A DNA stretch of 64,000 nt. It comes from Saccharicrinis aurantiacus. GTDB lineage: Bacteria; Bacteroidota; Bacteroidia; Bacteroidales; Marinilabiliaceae. The notes beneath the pieces are model-generated. The model did not search any database. It was not told the origin of the DNA and saw nothing but the letters and a program-made list of their open reading frames with translations. Location of the stretch: positions 62,001-126,000 of the forward strand of contig NZ_LYBV02000023.1 in the NCBI RefSeq assembly GCF_001660705.2, read 5' to 3'. This document shows, piece by piece, positions 36,001 through 44,713 of the stretch (position 1 is the first letter of the stretch; the number at the start of each line of letters is the position of its first letter). The translations under genes and the position numbers were made by a program.

Positions 36001-37540
36001 AGCTCCTTTGGCGAGATATGATGTTGAAAACAAAATAATTTATGCCGAGGAGGTAACTGAGCTTAAAGTAGCCGATGCCCAACTGAAACTTAGTGATGGT
36101 TTTATTACCATTAGAGAAAATGCTGATATGGCTCGCCTAGATAGTACAACAATTGTTTTAGCCGACACATCACACACACATACCATTTATAATGCCACAA
36201 TGAAAGTTGATGGTAAAAATGCGTATTCAGGGTATGGTGAATACAATTATGTAAATGGCAATGGCAAAAATTATAAAATAAACCTGAGTGAGATTAACTT
36301 GAATGAAAACAATAGAACCATAGCAAATGGAACAATAATAAGTCAAGACCTATTTACCTTTGATGAAAACTTCACCTTTAAGGGTAAGGCTAATCTTTTG
36401 GCTTCAGACCCACTATTTACATTTAAAGGAGGTGCTCAAATGCTGCATCAGTGTAATGGTGGCCCGCAAACTTTTGTATACTTTGAAGAAGCTATTGATC
36501 CAAACAATGTTATTATACCAATTGGCGCAGAACCAGTAAACTACGATCGCGATAACGTTTATAGAGGTTTCTTTTTAACTAAGGATTCATCTCATGTTTA
36601 CTCCTCGTTTTTAGGTAGCAGAAAAGATTATAGCGATATACCAATTATTACGGCTGATGAATATTTATATTTCAATAGCAATGAAAATGCCTTTGAAATA
36701 AGTTCAATGGAAAAGATCGCAAATCCTGATACAACAGGTACAATATTGAGGTATTCAAATACTAACTGTGATATTGTAGCACAAGGTATTCTTAATTTAG
36801 GTATTGACCTTGACCAGGTTAAAACAACTGCTTCAGGAACGATTACTGATAATCCTAAAAAGAAAGAAATCACATTAAACACATTATTCTCTTTAGATTT
36901 CTTCTTTAATGAAGAAGCCAGTGCTCAAATGGTAAAAACCATACAACAATCAAAAGCTGAAGAAAGTAAAATTAGTGACGAACTACTTAATAAAAGGTTA
37001 AGTGAATGGGTTGGTAAAAAAGAAGCAAAAACTCTTAGCTCAAAACTAAAATCAAATGCCTTATTTGAGGATATTAATCCTGAGTTAAAAACAATGTTGC
37101 TATTCGGAAATATAGACTTTGAATTTAATGGGAAAGCACATACGTATATTGCCGACGGAAAAGCTGACATCAGTTTTATAGATGGCTATGCCGTAAATAA
37201 GCAAGTTGATGTTAAAGCTGAGATTACAAAAAAACGCAGCGGTAACTCAATAGAAATGTTCCTTCAGTTTGATAAGGATAATTGGTTTTTCTACTCGTAT
37301 AAGAATGGTATGATGCAAACCTTATCATCATCGGATGATTATAACAACACCGTACAAACGCTTGAAGCTGCAGACAGAAAACTAAAAGTGGGAATAACTG
37401 AAAAACCTTATACGTTTATATTATCTCCAACAACTAAGTTAAATCGATTTATTAAAAAGTTTGGTTTAAGCCCCATAAGTAAGGCCACAAGAGCAGCAGG
37501 TCAAGACATTCAAGAAGAAGCTGAGGAGGAGGAAGAGTAG
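33062..37540 (+). CDS. Very large exported protein of unknown function
   Basis: I do not recognise a named family for this 1492-residue protein. It has a signal peptide (to TQSFAQ, residue 20), a helical N-terminal part (about 25-145) and then a long succession of short beta strands with turn motifs (GKVTWQNAGF, GKLVINKYGAKGEG, GKADISFIDGY). This suggests an extended beta-helix or jellyroll stack in the periplasm or at the outer membrane. In the middle (about 465-515, NLGLPEAQVRQQVINLSFYG then FIGYNVNTDEI) lies a compact helix-turn-helix-plus-hairpin shape. The tail is very acidic (EEAEEEEE), and no T9SS domain is seen. It is co-transcribed with prmA (9-base gap). Similar giant hypothetical proteins occur in Bacteroidales. 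Confidence 0.8.
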   Translation: MRLQFIMAILLLMATQSFAQNKTQLFSDNPEEFLPQVEDLFKSISDKKYAKSFIEDLEIFWYNPDITDQDKKLIIDNCNLLALKRARPIPDYETYLNTIRNYILSDIATTSFDAWNNAIVSLLKEKRYPLRKINSLLITTNALLKDNFIYKTPSAQWKASDNNWTLEFKDELIVKFNPMTLTCFSKSDSLKIYNTKGEFNYKTNIWRGEDGKVTWQNAGFKANQVYATFKEYSIPFKSASFEIKEVDFYNHTYFDHPLKGSLRHKVMNISNPDNATYPQFRSTQERFNLENIQPNVNYEGGFAQNGAKFLGAGTYEDPAEITILRNDTAFLTAKSLFFALRSDQILSTDTEIKMDLDTGFIYHPGLQFKYMVDNNELHLIRNGEGLSISPYFNTYHNVSMDIELLTWQLDSAIMDLKMVAGAAENHGAFESLSYFRESFYNQLQGMDAIHPLQGLKNCALYYGNNFTAKQYAKNLGLPEAQVRQQVINLSFYGFIGYNVNTDEIIIRQRLEDYLQFRLGEKDYDVIRFASNTPGNLANATLDLKNYDLNINGVKSISISDHQNVVFFPANENIMLKHNRNFVFDGAINAGMLNLFGNGFKFNYEEFLIEMTNIDSLRMKVQTGELDYFGRRKLTYVRNAIENLSGTLKIDEADNKSGTESYSQYPILNSTKESYVYYDKPEIQNGAYNREKFYFKLDTFMLDSISQLSRSNFDFTGSFVSNIFPTFNEALTIQPDFSLGFNRTAPAEGYGIYEGRATYFSNISQSNQGLRGNGILKYLTTTSASDDFLFLPEEVNGITKEFTVEKREDGIEYPDVIGHYNTIVYKPYKDQLMAKSQEESFTMYNNEANLDGKLVINKYGAKGEGTFYMDKANIVSPIMTFGGHTVLADSSDFNLVLAENVQDVSFNTTNLISNIDFETRKGTFVSKSGGSLVNFTDNKYISYISEFSWDMDLNDIFMGTSGSEGNRFISTHRKQDSLEFRAPLARYDVENKIIYAEEVTELKVADAQLKLSDGFITIRENADMARLDSTTIVLADTSHTHTIYNATMKVDGKNAYSGYGEYNYVNGNGKNYKINLSEINLNENNRTIANGTIISQDLFTFDENFTFKGKANLLASDPLFTFKGGAQMLHQCNGGPQTFVYFEEAIDPNNVIIPIGAEPVNYDRDNVYRGFFLTKDSSHVYSSFLGSRKDYSDIPIITADEYLYFNSNENAFEISSMEKIANPDTTGTILRYSNTNCDIVAQGILNLGIDLDQVKTTASGTITDNPKKKEITLNTLFSLDFFFNEEASAQMVKTIQQSKAEESKISDELLNKRLSEWVGKKEAKTLSSKLKSNALFEDINPELKTMLLFGNIDFEFNGKAHTYIADGKADISFIDGYAVNKQVDVKAEITKKRSGNSIEMFLQFDKDNWFFYSYKNGMMQTLSSSDDYNNTVQTLEAADRKLKVGITEKPYTFILSPTTKLNRFIKKFGLSPISKATRAAGQDIQEEAEEEEE

Positions 37541-37613
37541 AAAGAATGAACATTGATAATACAAAGGAAGTAGGAAACGTTAACTAAAATTTTATCGAGT
37601 ACTTCTTTTTAGC

Positions 37614-37621
37614 TACTTTTG
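37614..37621 (+). promoter_or_regulatory. Possible -7 element before the adhesin-like gene
   Basis: TACTTTTG fits TAnnTTTG and lies 28 bases before the ATG at 37650. The -33 element is unclear. Confidence 0.4.
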
Positions 37622-37649
37622 AAGCTATTAATAATTCTAAAAATTAATA

Positions 37650-38702
37650 ATGAGACTTATATTATTTATCATATTAGCCTTAACCATCAACCTGAGTTTA
37701 GTTAAAGCGCAAAACGAAAACTTAGTTGACACCTGCAATTATGCTCTTAACATCTATTCTTCAGAAGGAATCAAAGAACTCAATATAAAAAGCTTACACG
37801 CCAAAATAAATATCCATAATTGGGATAAAGAAACTGTTAGTGTTGAATCAACCGTGAAAATTCTCACGCCTAAATTGGTAGTTGCTGAAGAACTATTAGC
37901 TCTAATTAAAGTAAAGACAAAGAACACTAAAGATGCCATTAATACTACTACAACCCTAAGTAAAGACTTCTCAAGCACGGTGCCTTACGAGATTATACAC
38001 AACATTTTTGTACCTGAACACATTGCTTTGAATATTACGAATAATCATGGTAATGTTGTTATCCCAAAAACAACAAATGGGGTAAATCTCAAGCTTAATT
38101 ATTGCTCATTAATTGTTAACGATATCCGAGCAGAACTGGCAGAAACTAAAAACTACTTAAATTTAAAATTCTGTAAGGCAGATATTAATCTGTTGGGGAA
38201 TGCGAGTATAAACAGTAATAGTTCTGAAATATTAATAACGAAGTGTGATTCTATTTTACTCAAATCAGAATATAGTAATATTTCAATTCTAGATAATAGA
38301 AAACTAGATGGAAATACTAATCTTGATAAAATACAAATAGACAAAACAGATAACATTGTTTTACTAGGTAAATACAGTGCTATAAATCTTGATTATTTTA
38401 GCACGAATGGAAAGTTTGAATTAGAAGAAGGAAAGCTCAATATTAATGGCTCTTCTAATAATTTTAGTTCGCTACTAATTAGTAACAATAATACTCCAAC
38501 AACTCTGAAATTAAACCCATCTGCATCGTACATCATTAATGGTGAGGTAAAAGATGCAAAAATAAACCATCCGAATACAAGTGAACTTGATTTGATTAAA
38601 GATCACAACAAAACTTCTTTCTCAGGAGTTATTGGTGATAATCCCAATACAAATTCAAGTGTAATTGTTTTCAATAAAAACAAAGACATAACTTTCGACT
38701 AA
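37650..38702 (+). CDS. Exported DUF4097-like (adhesin-type) beta protein
   Basis: A signal peptide (to SLVKAQ, residue 21) is followed by repeats of the form KINIHNWDKETVSVESTVKI and VPEHIALNITNNHGNVVIPK, which resemble the right-handed beta repeats of DUF4097 putative adhesins. The 350 residues contain no enzyme motif. It opens a run of five same-strand genes with gaps of 2-19 bases. Confidence 0.6.
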   Translation: MRLILFIILALTINLSLVKAQNENLVDTCNYALNIYSSEGIKELNIKSLHAKINIHNWDKETVSVESTVKILTPKLVVAEELLALIKVKTKNTKDAINTTTTLSKDFSSTVPYEIIHNIFVPEHIALNITNNHGNVVIPKTTNGVNLKLNYCSLIVNDIRAELAETKNYLNLKFCKADINLLGNASINSNSSEILITKCDSILLKSEYSNISILDNRKLDGNTNLDKIQIDKTDNIVLLGKYSAINLDYFSTNGKFELEEGKLNINGSSNNFSSLLISNNNTPTTLKLNPSASYIINGEVKDAKINHPNTSELDLIKDHNKTSFSGVIGDNPNTNSSVIVFNKNKDITFD

Positions 38703-38721
38703 CAACATAAAACACACATAT

Positions 38722-40500
38722 ATGTCAACTGCAGATAATATTTTTTTGCTTCGCACTAAAATGCTAGCCAACGGTATAGATGCTGTTATTATACCAAACA
38801 GCGATCCTCACATGAGTGAATATATATCCGGACATTGGAAAAAAAGAGATTTCATTTCTGGATTTACTGGTTCAGCAGGCACCATAGTAATTATGGCTGA
38901 TGAAGCAGGCCTATGGACCGATAGTAGATATTATCTTCAGGCTGAAGATGAACTAGCTGGCTCTGGAATTGATTTATATAAAACAGGAGAAAGTAGTACA
39001 CCTCACTATTCTGATTGGATTGCTGAAAGATTAAATCCCGGAAGCACCATTTCAATTGAAAGCCTTGTTTTTTCTACTGATGATGCGCGTAAACTAGCTA
39101 AAAAGTTTAAACCATACGGCTTACATCTTGATACGCAAGGAAATATTTTAGATGAAATATGGCAAGGTCGTCCTCCTATTCCTGAAAATAACGTATTTGT
39201 TCACGATACTGAATATGCTGGTTTAAGTAGAACTGAAAAGATAACAATGATTCGTGAAGAAATGCGCAATGTGGATGCTTCGCACTATATCGTTTCTGCA
39301 CTTGATGAAATTGCATGGGTACTAAACCTAAGGGGCTCAGATGTATCTTACAACCCGGTTTTTCATTCTTATTTAATAATATCTCTTGACAGTGTTCATC
39401 TATTTATAGATACGCATAAAATAACCGCAAATATTGGAAAAGAACTCTCTAATGATGAAATCTCAATTCATTTATATGGAGACGTTTTCAAGTGGATTAA
39501 CGAAATGCCAAGTGATTCTGGGCTACTTTTTGATACTTCTACTACCAATGCGCGTATTTACTCATTAATACCTAAAGAAGTTATTAAAATTGAGAACCCT
39601 AGCTATGTTCGCCGTATTAAAGGAACAAAAAACGAGGTTGAACAGAATGGGTTTAGAACAGCTATGCTTAAGGATGGTGTGGCGATGACTAAATTCTTAC
39701 ATTGGCTCGAGCAAGAAGTTCCTTCAGGGAATGTAAGTGAAATTAGTGCTTCTAAACAGCTTAAGAAATTCAGAGCTGAAAACGAAAATTTCATTGGTGA
39801 ATCATTCGGAACTATTTCTGGGTTTGGTGCTCATGGTGCTATAGTGCATTATTCAGCTGATAAAGACTCAGATATTAAACTTACCACCAACTCATTCTAT
39901 CTGGTAGATTCTGGTGGTCAATATTTAGAAGGTACAACTGACATTACCAGAACTATACACTTTGGCGAACCTACAGAACAACAAAAAACAGATTTTACGC
40001 TAGTATTAAAGGGTAATATTGCGCTCGATTCAACCATATTCCCAAAAGGAACTCGAGGAGTTCACCTCGATATTTTAGCACGTAAAGCACTTTGGTCTCA
40101 TGGCTTAAATTATGGGCATGGTACGGGGCATGGCGTGGGTTGTTTCCTGAATGTACATGAGGGTCCTCAAAGTATTCGCCCAGATGATAATGGCATTTGT
40201 CTTGAGGAAGGCATGGTAAGTTCTAACGAACCAGGATTGTATAGAGCAAATGAATATGGGATACGTATAGAAAACTTATTACTGACTACTAAAGCTCAGA
40301 GCACTGAATTTGGAGATTTCTTGCAGTTTGAGACATTAACTCTGTGTCCTATCGATTTAAAATCAATCAAAAAAGAATTACTAACTGAAGAAGAAATTCT
40401 GTGGTTAAATAATTACCATAAAAATGTATACGAAAGTGTATCACCATTCTTAAACGATACACTTAAGGCTTGGTTAAAAGAAAACACAAGAAGTATATAG
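38722..40500 (+). CDS. Xaa-Pro aminopeptidase (M24B)
   Basis: This 592-residue member of the long, three-domain aminopeptidase P group has two creatinase-like N-terminal domains (residues 1-about 310, containing GFTGSAGTIVI and LWTDSRYYLQAEDEL) and the pita-bread catalytic domain. Metal ligands are visible in LVDSGGQYLEGTTDITR (two Asp), GHGTGHGVG (His), VSSNEPGLY (Glu) and GIRIENLLL (Glu). It removes an N-terminal residue before proline, normally in the cytoplasm; no signal peptide is seen. The start is 19 bases after the previous gene. Confidence 0.95.
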   Translation: MSTADNIFLLRTKMLANGIDAVIIPNSDPHMSEYISGHWKKRDFISGFTGSAGTIVIMADEAGLWTDSRYYLQAEDELAGSGIDLYKTGESSTPHYSDWIAERLNPGSTISIESLVFSTDDARKLAKKFKPYGLHLDTQGNILDEIWQGRPPIPENNVFVHDTEYAGLSRTEKITMIREEMRNVDASHYIVSALDEIAWVLNLRGSDVSYNPVFHSYLIISLDSVHLFIDTHKITANIGKELSNDEISIHLYGDVFKWINEMPSDSGLLFDTSTTNARIYSLIPKEVIKIENPSYVRRIKGTKNEVEQNGFRTAMLKDGVAMTKFLHWLEQEVPSGNVSEISASKQLKKFRAENENFIGESFGTISGFGAHGAIVHYSADKDSDIKLTTNSFYLVDSGGQYLEGTTDITRTIHFGEPTEQQKTDFTLVLKGNIALDSTIFPKGTRGVHLDILARKALWSHGLNYGHGTGHGVGCFLNVHEGPQSIRPDDNGICLEEGMVSSNEPGLYRANEYGIRIENLLLTTKAQSTEFGDFLQFETLTLCPIDLKSIKKELLTEEEILWLNNYHKNVYESVSPFLNDTLKAWLKENTRSI

Positions 40501-40514
40501 TAAAAAGAAACTGA

Positions 40515-41405
40515 ATGCTGAGTATATGTTTACCTGTTTATAATGTTGATGTTAGAGCTATCACAAATAAATTGATGGTTCAAGCAATTGAATGTAAAAT
40601 TGAATTTGAAATACGCATTTATGACGACGGCTCCACTCAAAATTACAAGCAGGTAAATCATACGCTTGGCAATAATAAAAATATAATATATCACGAGCTA
40701 CCACAAAATCTAGGAAGCGCTGCCATCAGAAATAAATTATTAGCTGATGCTGCCTACAATAATATCCTCTTCCTAGATAGCGACTCGGATATACAAGACG
40801 ATTACATACAGAAATACATTCCTCATTTAACTCAGAAAAACCTTATAGTATGCGGAGGACGCGTGCACCCAAGTACATTACCCTCTTCTGAATTTTCACT
40901 TAGGTGGATAGTTGGCAAAAAAAGAGAAGACCATAGTGCTGCACTTCGAAATAAAGTACCCAACAAAAGTTTCATGTCAAATAACTTCTTGGTTAAAAAA
41001 GAATTATTTAATACCGTTGCTTTTAATGAAAGTATTAAACGCTCGGGACACGAGGATACCATGTATGGAATAGAGTTGGAGAAAAATGGCATTAACATTG
41101 TTCATATTGATAACCCGGTAACTCATATTGGCTTAGAAACGAATAACGAGTTTATTACTAAAACAAAACAACGCATAGAAACGCTTTATTACTTGGAAAG
41201 TATAAATAAGGATGAACTAATATACAAGCGCATTACACTATTAAAGGCACATCAAAAATTAAAAAGATGCCATGGAACTTTTATTTTTAGTGCACTGTAT
41301 AAAACTTTAGGGTCGAGCATTGAAAAGAATTTAGCATCAAAGAAACCGAGCATGTTTCTGTATGACATATATAAATTAGCATACTATTCAACATTAAATA
41401 ATTAA
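40515..41405 (+). CDS. Glycosyltransferase family 2 protein
   Basis: LSICLPVYNVD opens the GT-A fold, YDDGSTQNYK is the nucleotide-binding segment, FLDSDSDIQDDY the metal-binding DxD equivalent, and KRSGHEDTMYGIEL the acceptor/base region with its conserved ED. The 296 residues are cytoplasmic with no strong membrane segment. It lies 14 bases after the aminopeptidase; the sugar and acceptor are unknown. Confidence 0.9.
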   Translation: MLSICLPVYNVDVRAITNKLMVQAIECKIEFEIRIYDDGSTQNYKQVNHTLGNNKNIIYHELPQNLGSAAIRNKLLADAAYNNILFLDSDSDIQDDYIQKYIPHLTQKNLIVCGGRVHPSTLPSSEFSLRWIVGKKREDHSAALRNKVPNKSFMSNNFLVKKELFNTVAFNESIKRSGHEDTMYGIELEKNGINIVHIDNPVTHIGLETNNEFITKTKQRIETLYYLESINKDELIYKRITLLKAHQKLKRCHGTFIFSALYKTLGSSIEKNLASKKPSMFLYDIYKLAYYSTLNN

Positions 41406-41423
41406 CTGAACGAAAAGAAACCA

Positions 41424-42836
41424 ATGAAACGTATCATATTCCTATTCATAGCCACTGTAACATTTGTTACCTCTGCTACGGCCCAAGGTTATAAAATTGA
41501 TGTAAACATTAATGGATGGCAAGATACCACCCTTATTCTTGGTCATTATTTTAATAAGAAAATGTTGGTAAACGATACCATTGACCTTGATTCAAACGGT
41601 AATGGAACCTTTACTGGGGAAGAAAAACTTCCGGGTGGAGTATACATCATTTATATGCCCGATCAGAACTTCTTTGATATTATTATAGATGATGAGCAAC
41701 ATTTCCAGATTGCAGCTGATAAATCAAATCCTGTTAATACTTTAACAGTAAAAAATAACAAGCAAGAAGCTGCATTTAATAAATACCAACGTTTTATTGC
41801 CAAGCAACAAGAAAAAGCAAAATCGCTACAAGAACAGATTAAAACGTCACCTGAAGACCCATCTGTTGCGGATTGGAAAGAAGAACTTGGTTCGCTTTCA
41901 ACTGAAGTAAACAAGCAATGGGATCATATCACAGCCAATAATCCTAATACATTTTTAGCTTCTTTTATTACGGCCATGCGTGAAGTTGAGATCCCCGATT
42001 TTGCTGCTGATAAAAGCTTAAATGATTCTATTATTCAATGGAAGAAATATGAATATTACAAAAACCATTACTTCGATAATATAGATCTGAAAGATGATCG
42101 CTTATTGCGAACGCCTTTTTTTACGAATAAATTGGAAAGCTTTTTTACAAAAACAGTGTTTCAGATGCCTGATAGTTTAAGTAAGGAAGCCAAACGCATT
42201 GTTAAGTTGGCTGAAGGCAATAGCGAAATGGAGAAATACCTAATTCAATATACTTTTAATTTAGTAAACGAAAGTAAGGTGATGGGTATGGATGCTGCAA
42301 TGGTTGATTTAGCAGAAACATTTTACCTATCGGGAAAAGCCGATTGGGTTGATCAAGAGTTTATTGATAAATTACAAGACCGCGTAAGTAAACTAAAACC
42401 AAACTTATTGGGTAATACAGCACCCGACCTTAAATTATACACTCCAAATAAAGAAGCCTACAAACTTAGTGAGGTTTTTGCCAACTATACTATTTTAGTT
42501 TTTTGGGAGCCAGACTGTGGCCATTGCAAAAAAGAAATTCCGAAAATTAAGGAACTAGTTTACGACAAATACCAAGATAAAGGTGTAAAAGTATTTGCTG
42601 TATATACCCAATTTGAAACAGAACATTGGACCGAATTTATAGAGGAAAAACAATTGGAAGAGTGGATTAATGTATATGATCCTTATAACCAAAGTAATTT
42701 TCGTAATTTGTACGATATTTATAGCACTCCAGTAATATACGTGCTTGATAAAGACAAAAATATTGTTGCAAAACGCATTGGTGCTGAACAAATACCTGAT
42801 TTTTTAGATCACCAATTTAACCTAGTAAATAAATAA
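41424..42836 (+). CDS. Thioredoxin-family protein with DUF4369/DUF5106-like front
   Basis: After a signal peptide (to TSATAQ, residue 21) residues 22-120 form a beta domain typical of DUF4369 (INGWQDTTLILGHYFNKKM), then a helical DUF5106-like middle (about 130-325), and a TlpA-like thioredoxin domain at about 330-470 with WEPDCGHCKKEIP (active-site CGHC) and the cis-proline segment STPVIYVLD. This build is common in Bacteroidota for periplasmic disulfide reductases. The next gene begins 2 bases after its stop. Confidence 0.88.
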   Translation: MKRIIFLFIATVTFVTSATAQGYKIDVNINGWQDTTLILGHYFNKKMLVNDTIDLDSNGNGTFTGEEKLPGGVYIIYMPDQNFFDIIIDDEQHFQIAADKSNPVNTLTVKNNKQEAAFNKYQRFIAKQQEKAKSLQEQIKTSPEDPSVADWKEELGSLSTEVNKQWDHITANNPNTFLASFITAMREVEIPDFAADKSLNDSIIQWKKYEYYKNHYFDNIDLKDDRLLRTPFFTNKLESFFTKTVFQMPDSLSKEAKRIVKLAEGNSEMEKYLIQYTFNLVNESKVMGMDAAMVDLAETFYLSGKADWVDQEFIDKLQDRVSKLKPNLLGNTAPDLKLYTPNKEAYKLSEVFANYTILVFWEPDCGHCKKEIPKIKELVYDKYQDKGVKVFAVYTQFETEHWTEFIEEKQLEEWINVYDPYNQSNFRNLYDIYSTPVIYVLDKDKNIVAKRIGAEQIPDFLDHQFNLVNK

Positions 42837-42838
42837 AG

Positions 42839-43852
42839 ATGAAACTATATATAAGCCTTATAATACTTACAGCAGTTCTCAGTTTCTCTTCGTGTGAAGA
42901 TCAAACTCGTGAAATACCAGTATCTGAAATATACTCAGATATGCCTGAAGATGGATATGAAGTTGAGATAGACAGTTCGTTCGTCCTTTACCCAAAAATT
43001 ACCTACGATTACGATTCTCAATACTCATGGTATTCTCATGAAGAAGATCAAATCATATCAAATCAATTAATTTATGAACGCGAATACAATGAACTAGGCA
43101 CTTTCAATTATACATTCTCTTTAAATAATGATAGAGGTTCTGCTACCTATAACTACATAATAACCAGTTTATTTTTAACAGACTTTGACGAACTAGATAC
43201 CTTGTCTAGCAATAGTTTTTGGGATGCGCCTAATAATGAAACTTCATTTACCTCAGGAGAAACCTCCTTTAGTTTAGTTGGTAAACCCGATTTAGTAGAA
43301 GAATGGTATGGCTTTACCTTTTCTAATTTAAGTGGTGCACGAAACGATGTGAATCAAAGCTATTTTAGTATGAATAGTGCTCCTACAGAATACAGCTCAA
43401 AGATATTCGCTGTGCTTAAGCAAGATCCCTCATTAAAATCCTCCTTTATCACCTTTGATGAAAATAAAGAACACCTAGTAAAAAGTATATCAGTAAATAA
43501 TACTTACGGTACACGACTTGCTCTTGAGCAGGGTACTAAAGATGAAGAGGGAAATGAACTCTCTAAAAAATTTGGAGGAGACGGTACTGAGAAAGATTTG
43601 TTTACCCTAAATATTATAGGACATAAGGCAGATGGCTCAAAAACTGAGCCTATTGAGTTCTACATGGCTGATTATACTTTTGACGCTTATAGAGATAACT
43701 ACATTATCAGAGATTGGACTACAATTAATCTTGAATCTTTAGGTTTAATAACCAAACTTGAACTGGTACTGCATTCAACCGATATGGATGATGAAGATAA
43801 TATGCGAACACCTGCATCAATTTGTATTGATCAAATAAAAATAACTGAATAA
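42839..43852 (+). CDS. DUF4465-like lipoprotein
   Basis: The lipoprotein signal (LSFSSCED, Cys19) leads to a 337-residue beta-rich protein. SNSFWDAPNNETSFTSGETS, then WYGFTFSNLSGA, and later IEFYMADYTFDAYRDNY with ICIDQIKIT at the end follow the DUF4465 pattern, which has a carbohydrate-binding-module-like fold. It is probably surface exposed. It is translationally close to the thioredoxin-like gene (2-base gap). Confidence 0.72.
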   Translation: MKLYISLIILTAVLSFSSCEDQTREIPVSEIYSDMPEDGYEVEIDSSFVLYPKITYDYDSQYSWYSHEEDQIISNQLIYEREYNELGTFNYTFSLNNDRGSATYNYIITSLFLTDFDELDTLSSNSFWDAPNNETSFTSGETSFSLVGKPDLVEEWYGFTFSNLSGARNDVNQSYFSMNSAPTEYSSKIFAVLKQDPSLKSSFITFDENKEHLVKSISVNNTYGTRLALEQGTKDEEGNELSKKFGGDGTEKDLFTLNIIGHKADGSKTEPIEFYMADYTFDAYRDNYIIRDWTTINLESLGLITKLELVLHSTDMDDEDNMRTPASICIDQIKITE

Positions 43853-43870
43853 TACCAAAATATTAAGCAT

Positions 43871-43900
43871 AAAAAAGAGTTTGCTTTAAAGCAAACTCTT
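43871..43900. terminator. Bidirectional terminator between convergent genes
   Basis: aagagtttgct and agcaaactctt pair perfectly around ttaa. A run of A on the left gives a T tract for the minus strand. It serves the DUF4465 gene and the 43957-44466 gene. Confidence 0.85.
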
Positions 43901-43956
43901 CACACTCTCTTCTTCCCCAATATACTCGCATAAAAAACTACAATGCGAGAATTACT

Positions 43957-44466
43957 TTAATTCGTTTTATTCTTCGCATTATAATATGTTGACAGTGAAT
44001 TTAACTCTCCTGCTTTATTCAACTGAGCGAGTTCTTTTATTTCTTTAGTTAACTTTAGTTTATTCATCGGGTTGGTGCAATAATCCAGAAATGATGTAAT
44101 TGCCTTTTCTTCGGCCTGTAAACTATTATCTGCATTTCCTTCAACCAATTCTTTTGCAATACATGTAAAGTATAAACCTAATAATTCAGTTCTATTATCA
44201 GTTAATGATTGAATATTTTCACTCACTTTATAAGAACTATTAGGAGCTCCTTTTACCCAACGTTCAATAAAATTAGTTGCTGCTATACGTTCACTATCCT
44301 TTTTACTAAATGGTGTTAATAATAAGTAATCGCAGCAGTCGTAAACTGTTTCTGTGTACTCTGAATAATCCGCTGCGCTTTCTAACTGAACATCATTTAA
44401 ATATGAAAACTGTGCACTAACTATTGTGGCTGACACACAGAATAGAAATAATAATATATGTTTCAT
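43957..44466 (-). CDS. Exported hypothetical protein
   Basis: I do not recognise a family. The 169 residues have a signal peptide (to VSAQ, residue 18) and a helical mature part with a CC pair (YDCCDYLLLTPF) and a later FLDYC. Length and helix pattern (IKELAQLNKAGELNSLSTYY) suggest a small periplasmic protein. It is monocistronic with its own terminator. Confidence 0.65.
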   Translation of the reverse strand: MKHILLFLFCVSATIVSAQFSYLNDVQLESAADYSEYTETVYDCCDYLLLTPFSKKDSERIAATNFIERWVKGAPNSSYKVSENIQSLTDNRTELLGLYFTCIAKELVEGNADNSLQAEEKAITSFLDYCTNPMNKLKLTKEIKELAQLNKAGELNSLSTYYNAKNKTN

Positions 44467-44660
44467 AATTTACACGTTTTATATTCTAATACGCAAACGC
44501 CTGATAATGTATACATTGATTTGATTAATGCCCATAATCTATACACTAAAGTCATTTTCATTATGATGAATATTATTTACACTTACATGACTCTATGATG
44601 GTTAATTATCAGCACACTACACAGAACTACCATATAATCTTCCTCTATTTTCTAGTTTTC

Positions 44661-44705
44661 TATAAAAAACAAAAGTCTACTAGTAACAAATACTAATAGA
44701 CTTTT
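44661..44705 (-). terminator. Terminator after the GH2 gene
   Basis: aaaagtctactagta (44671-44685) pairs with tactaatagactttt (44691-44705) with one G-U pair. On the minus strand a T tract follows (44670-44663). The rest of the 44467-44713 gap shows no gene. Confidence 0.85.
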
Positions 44706-44713
44706 ATGTTAAA

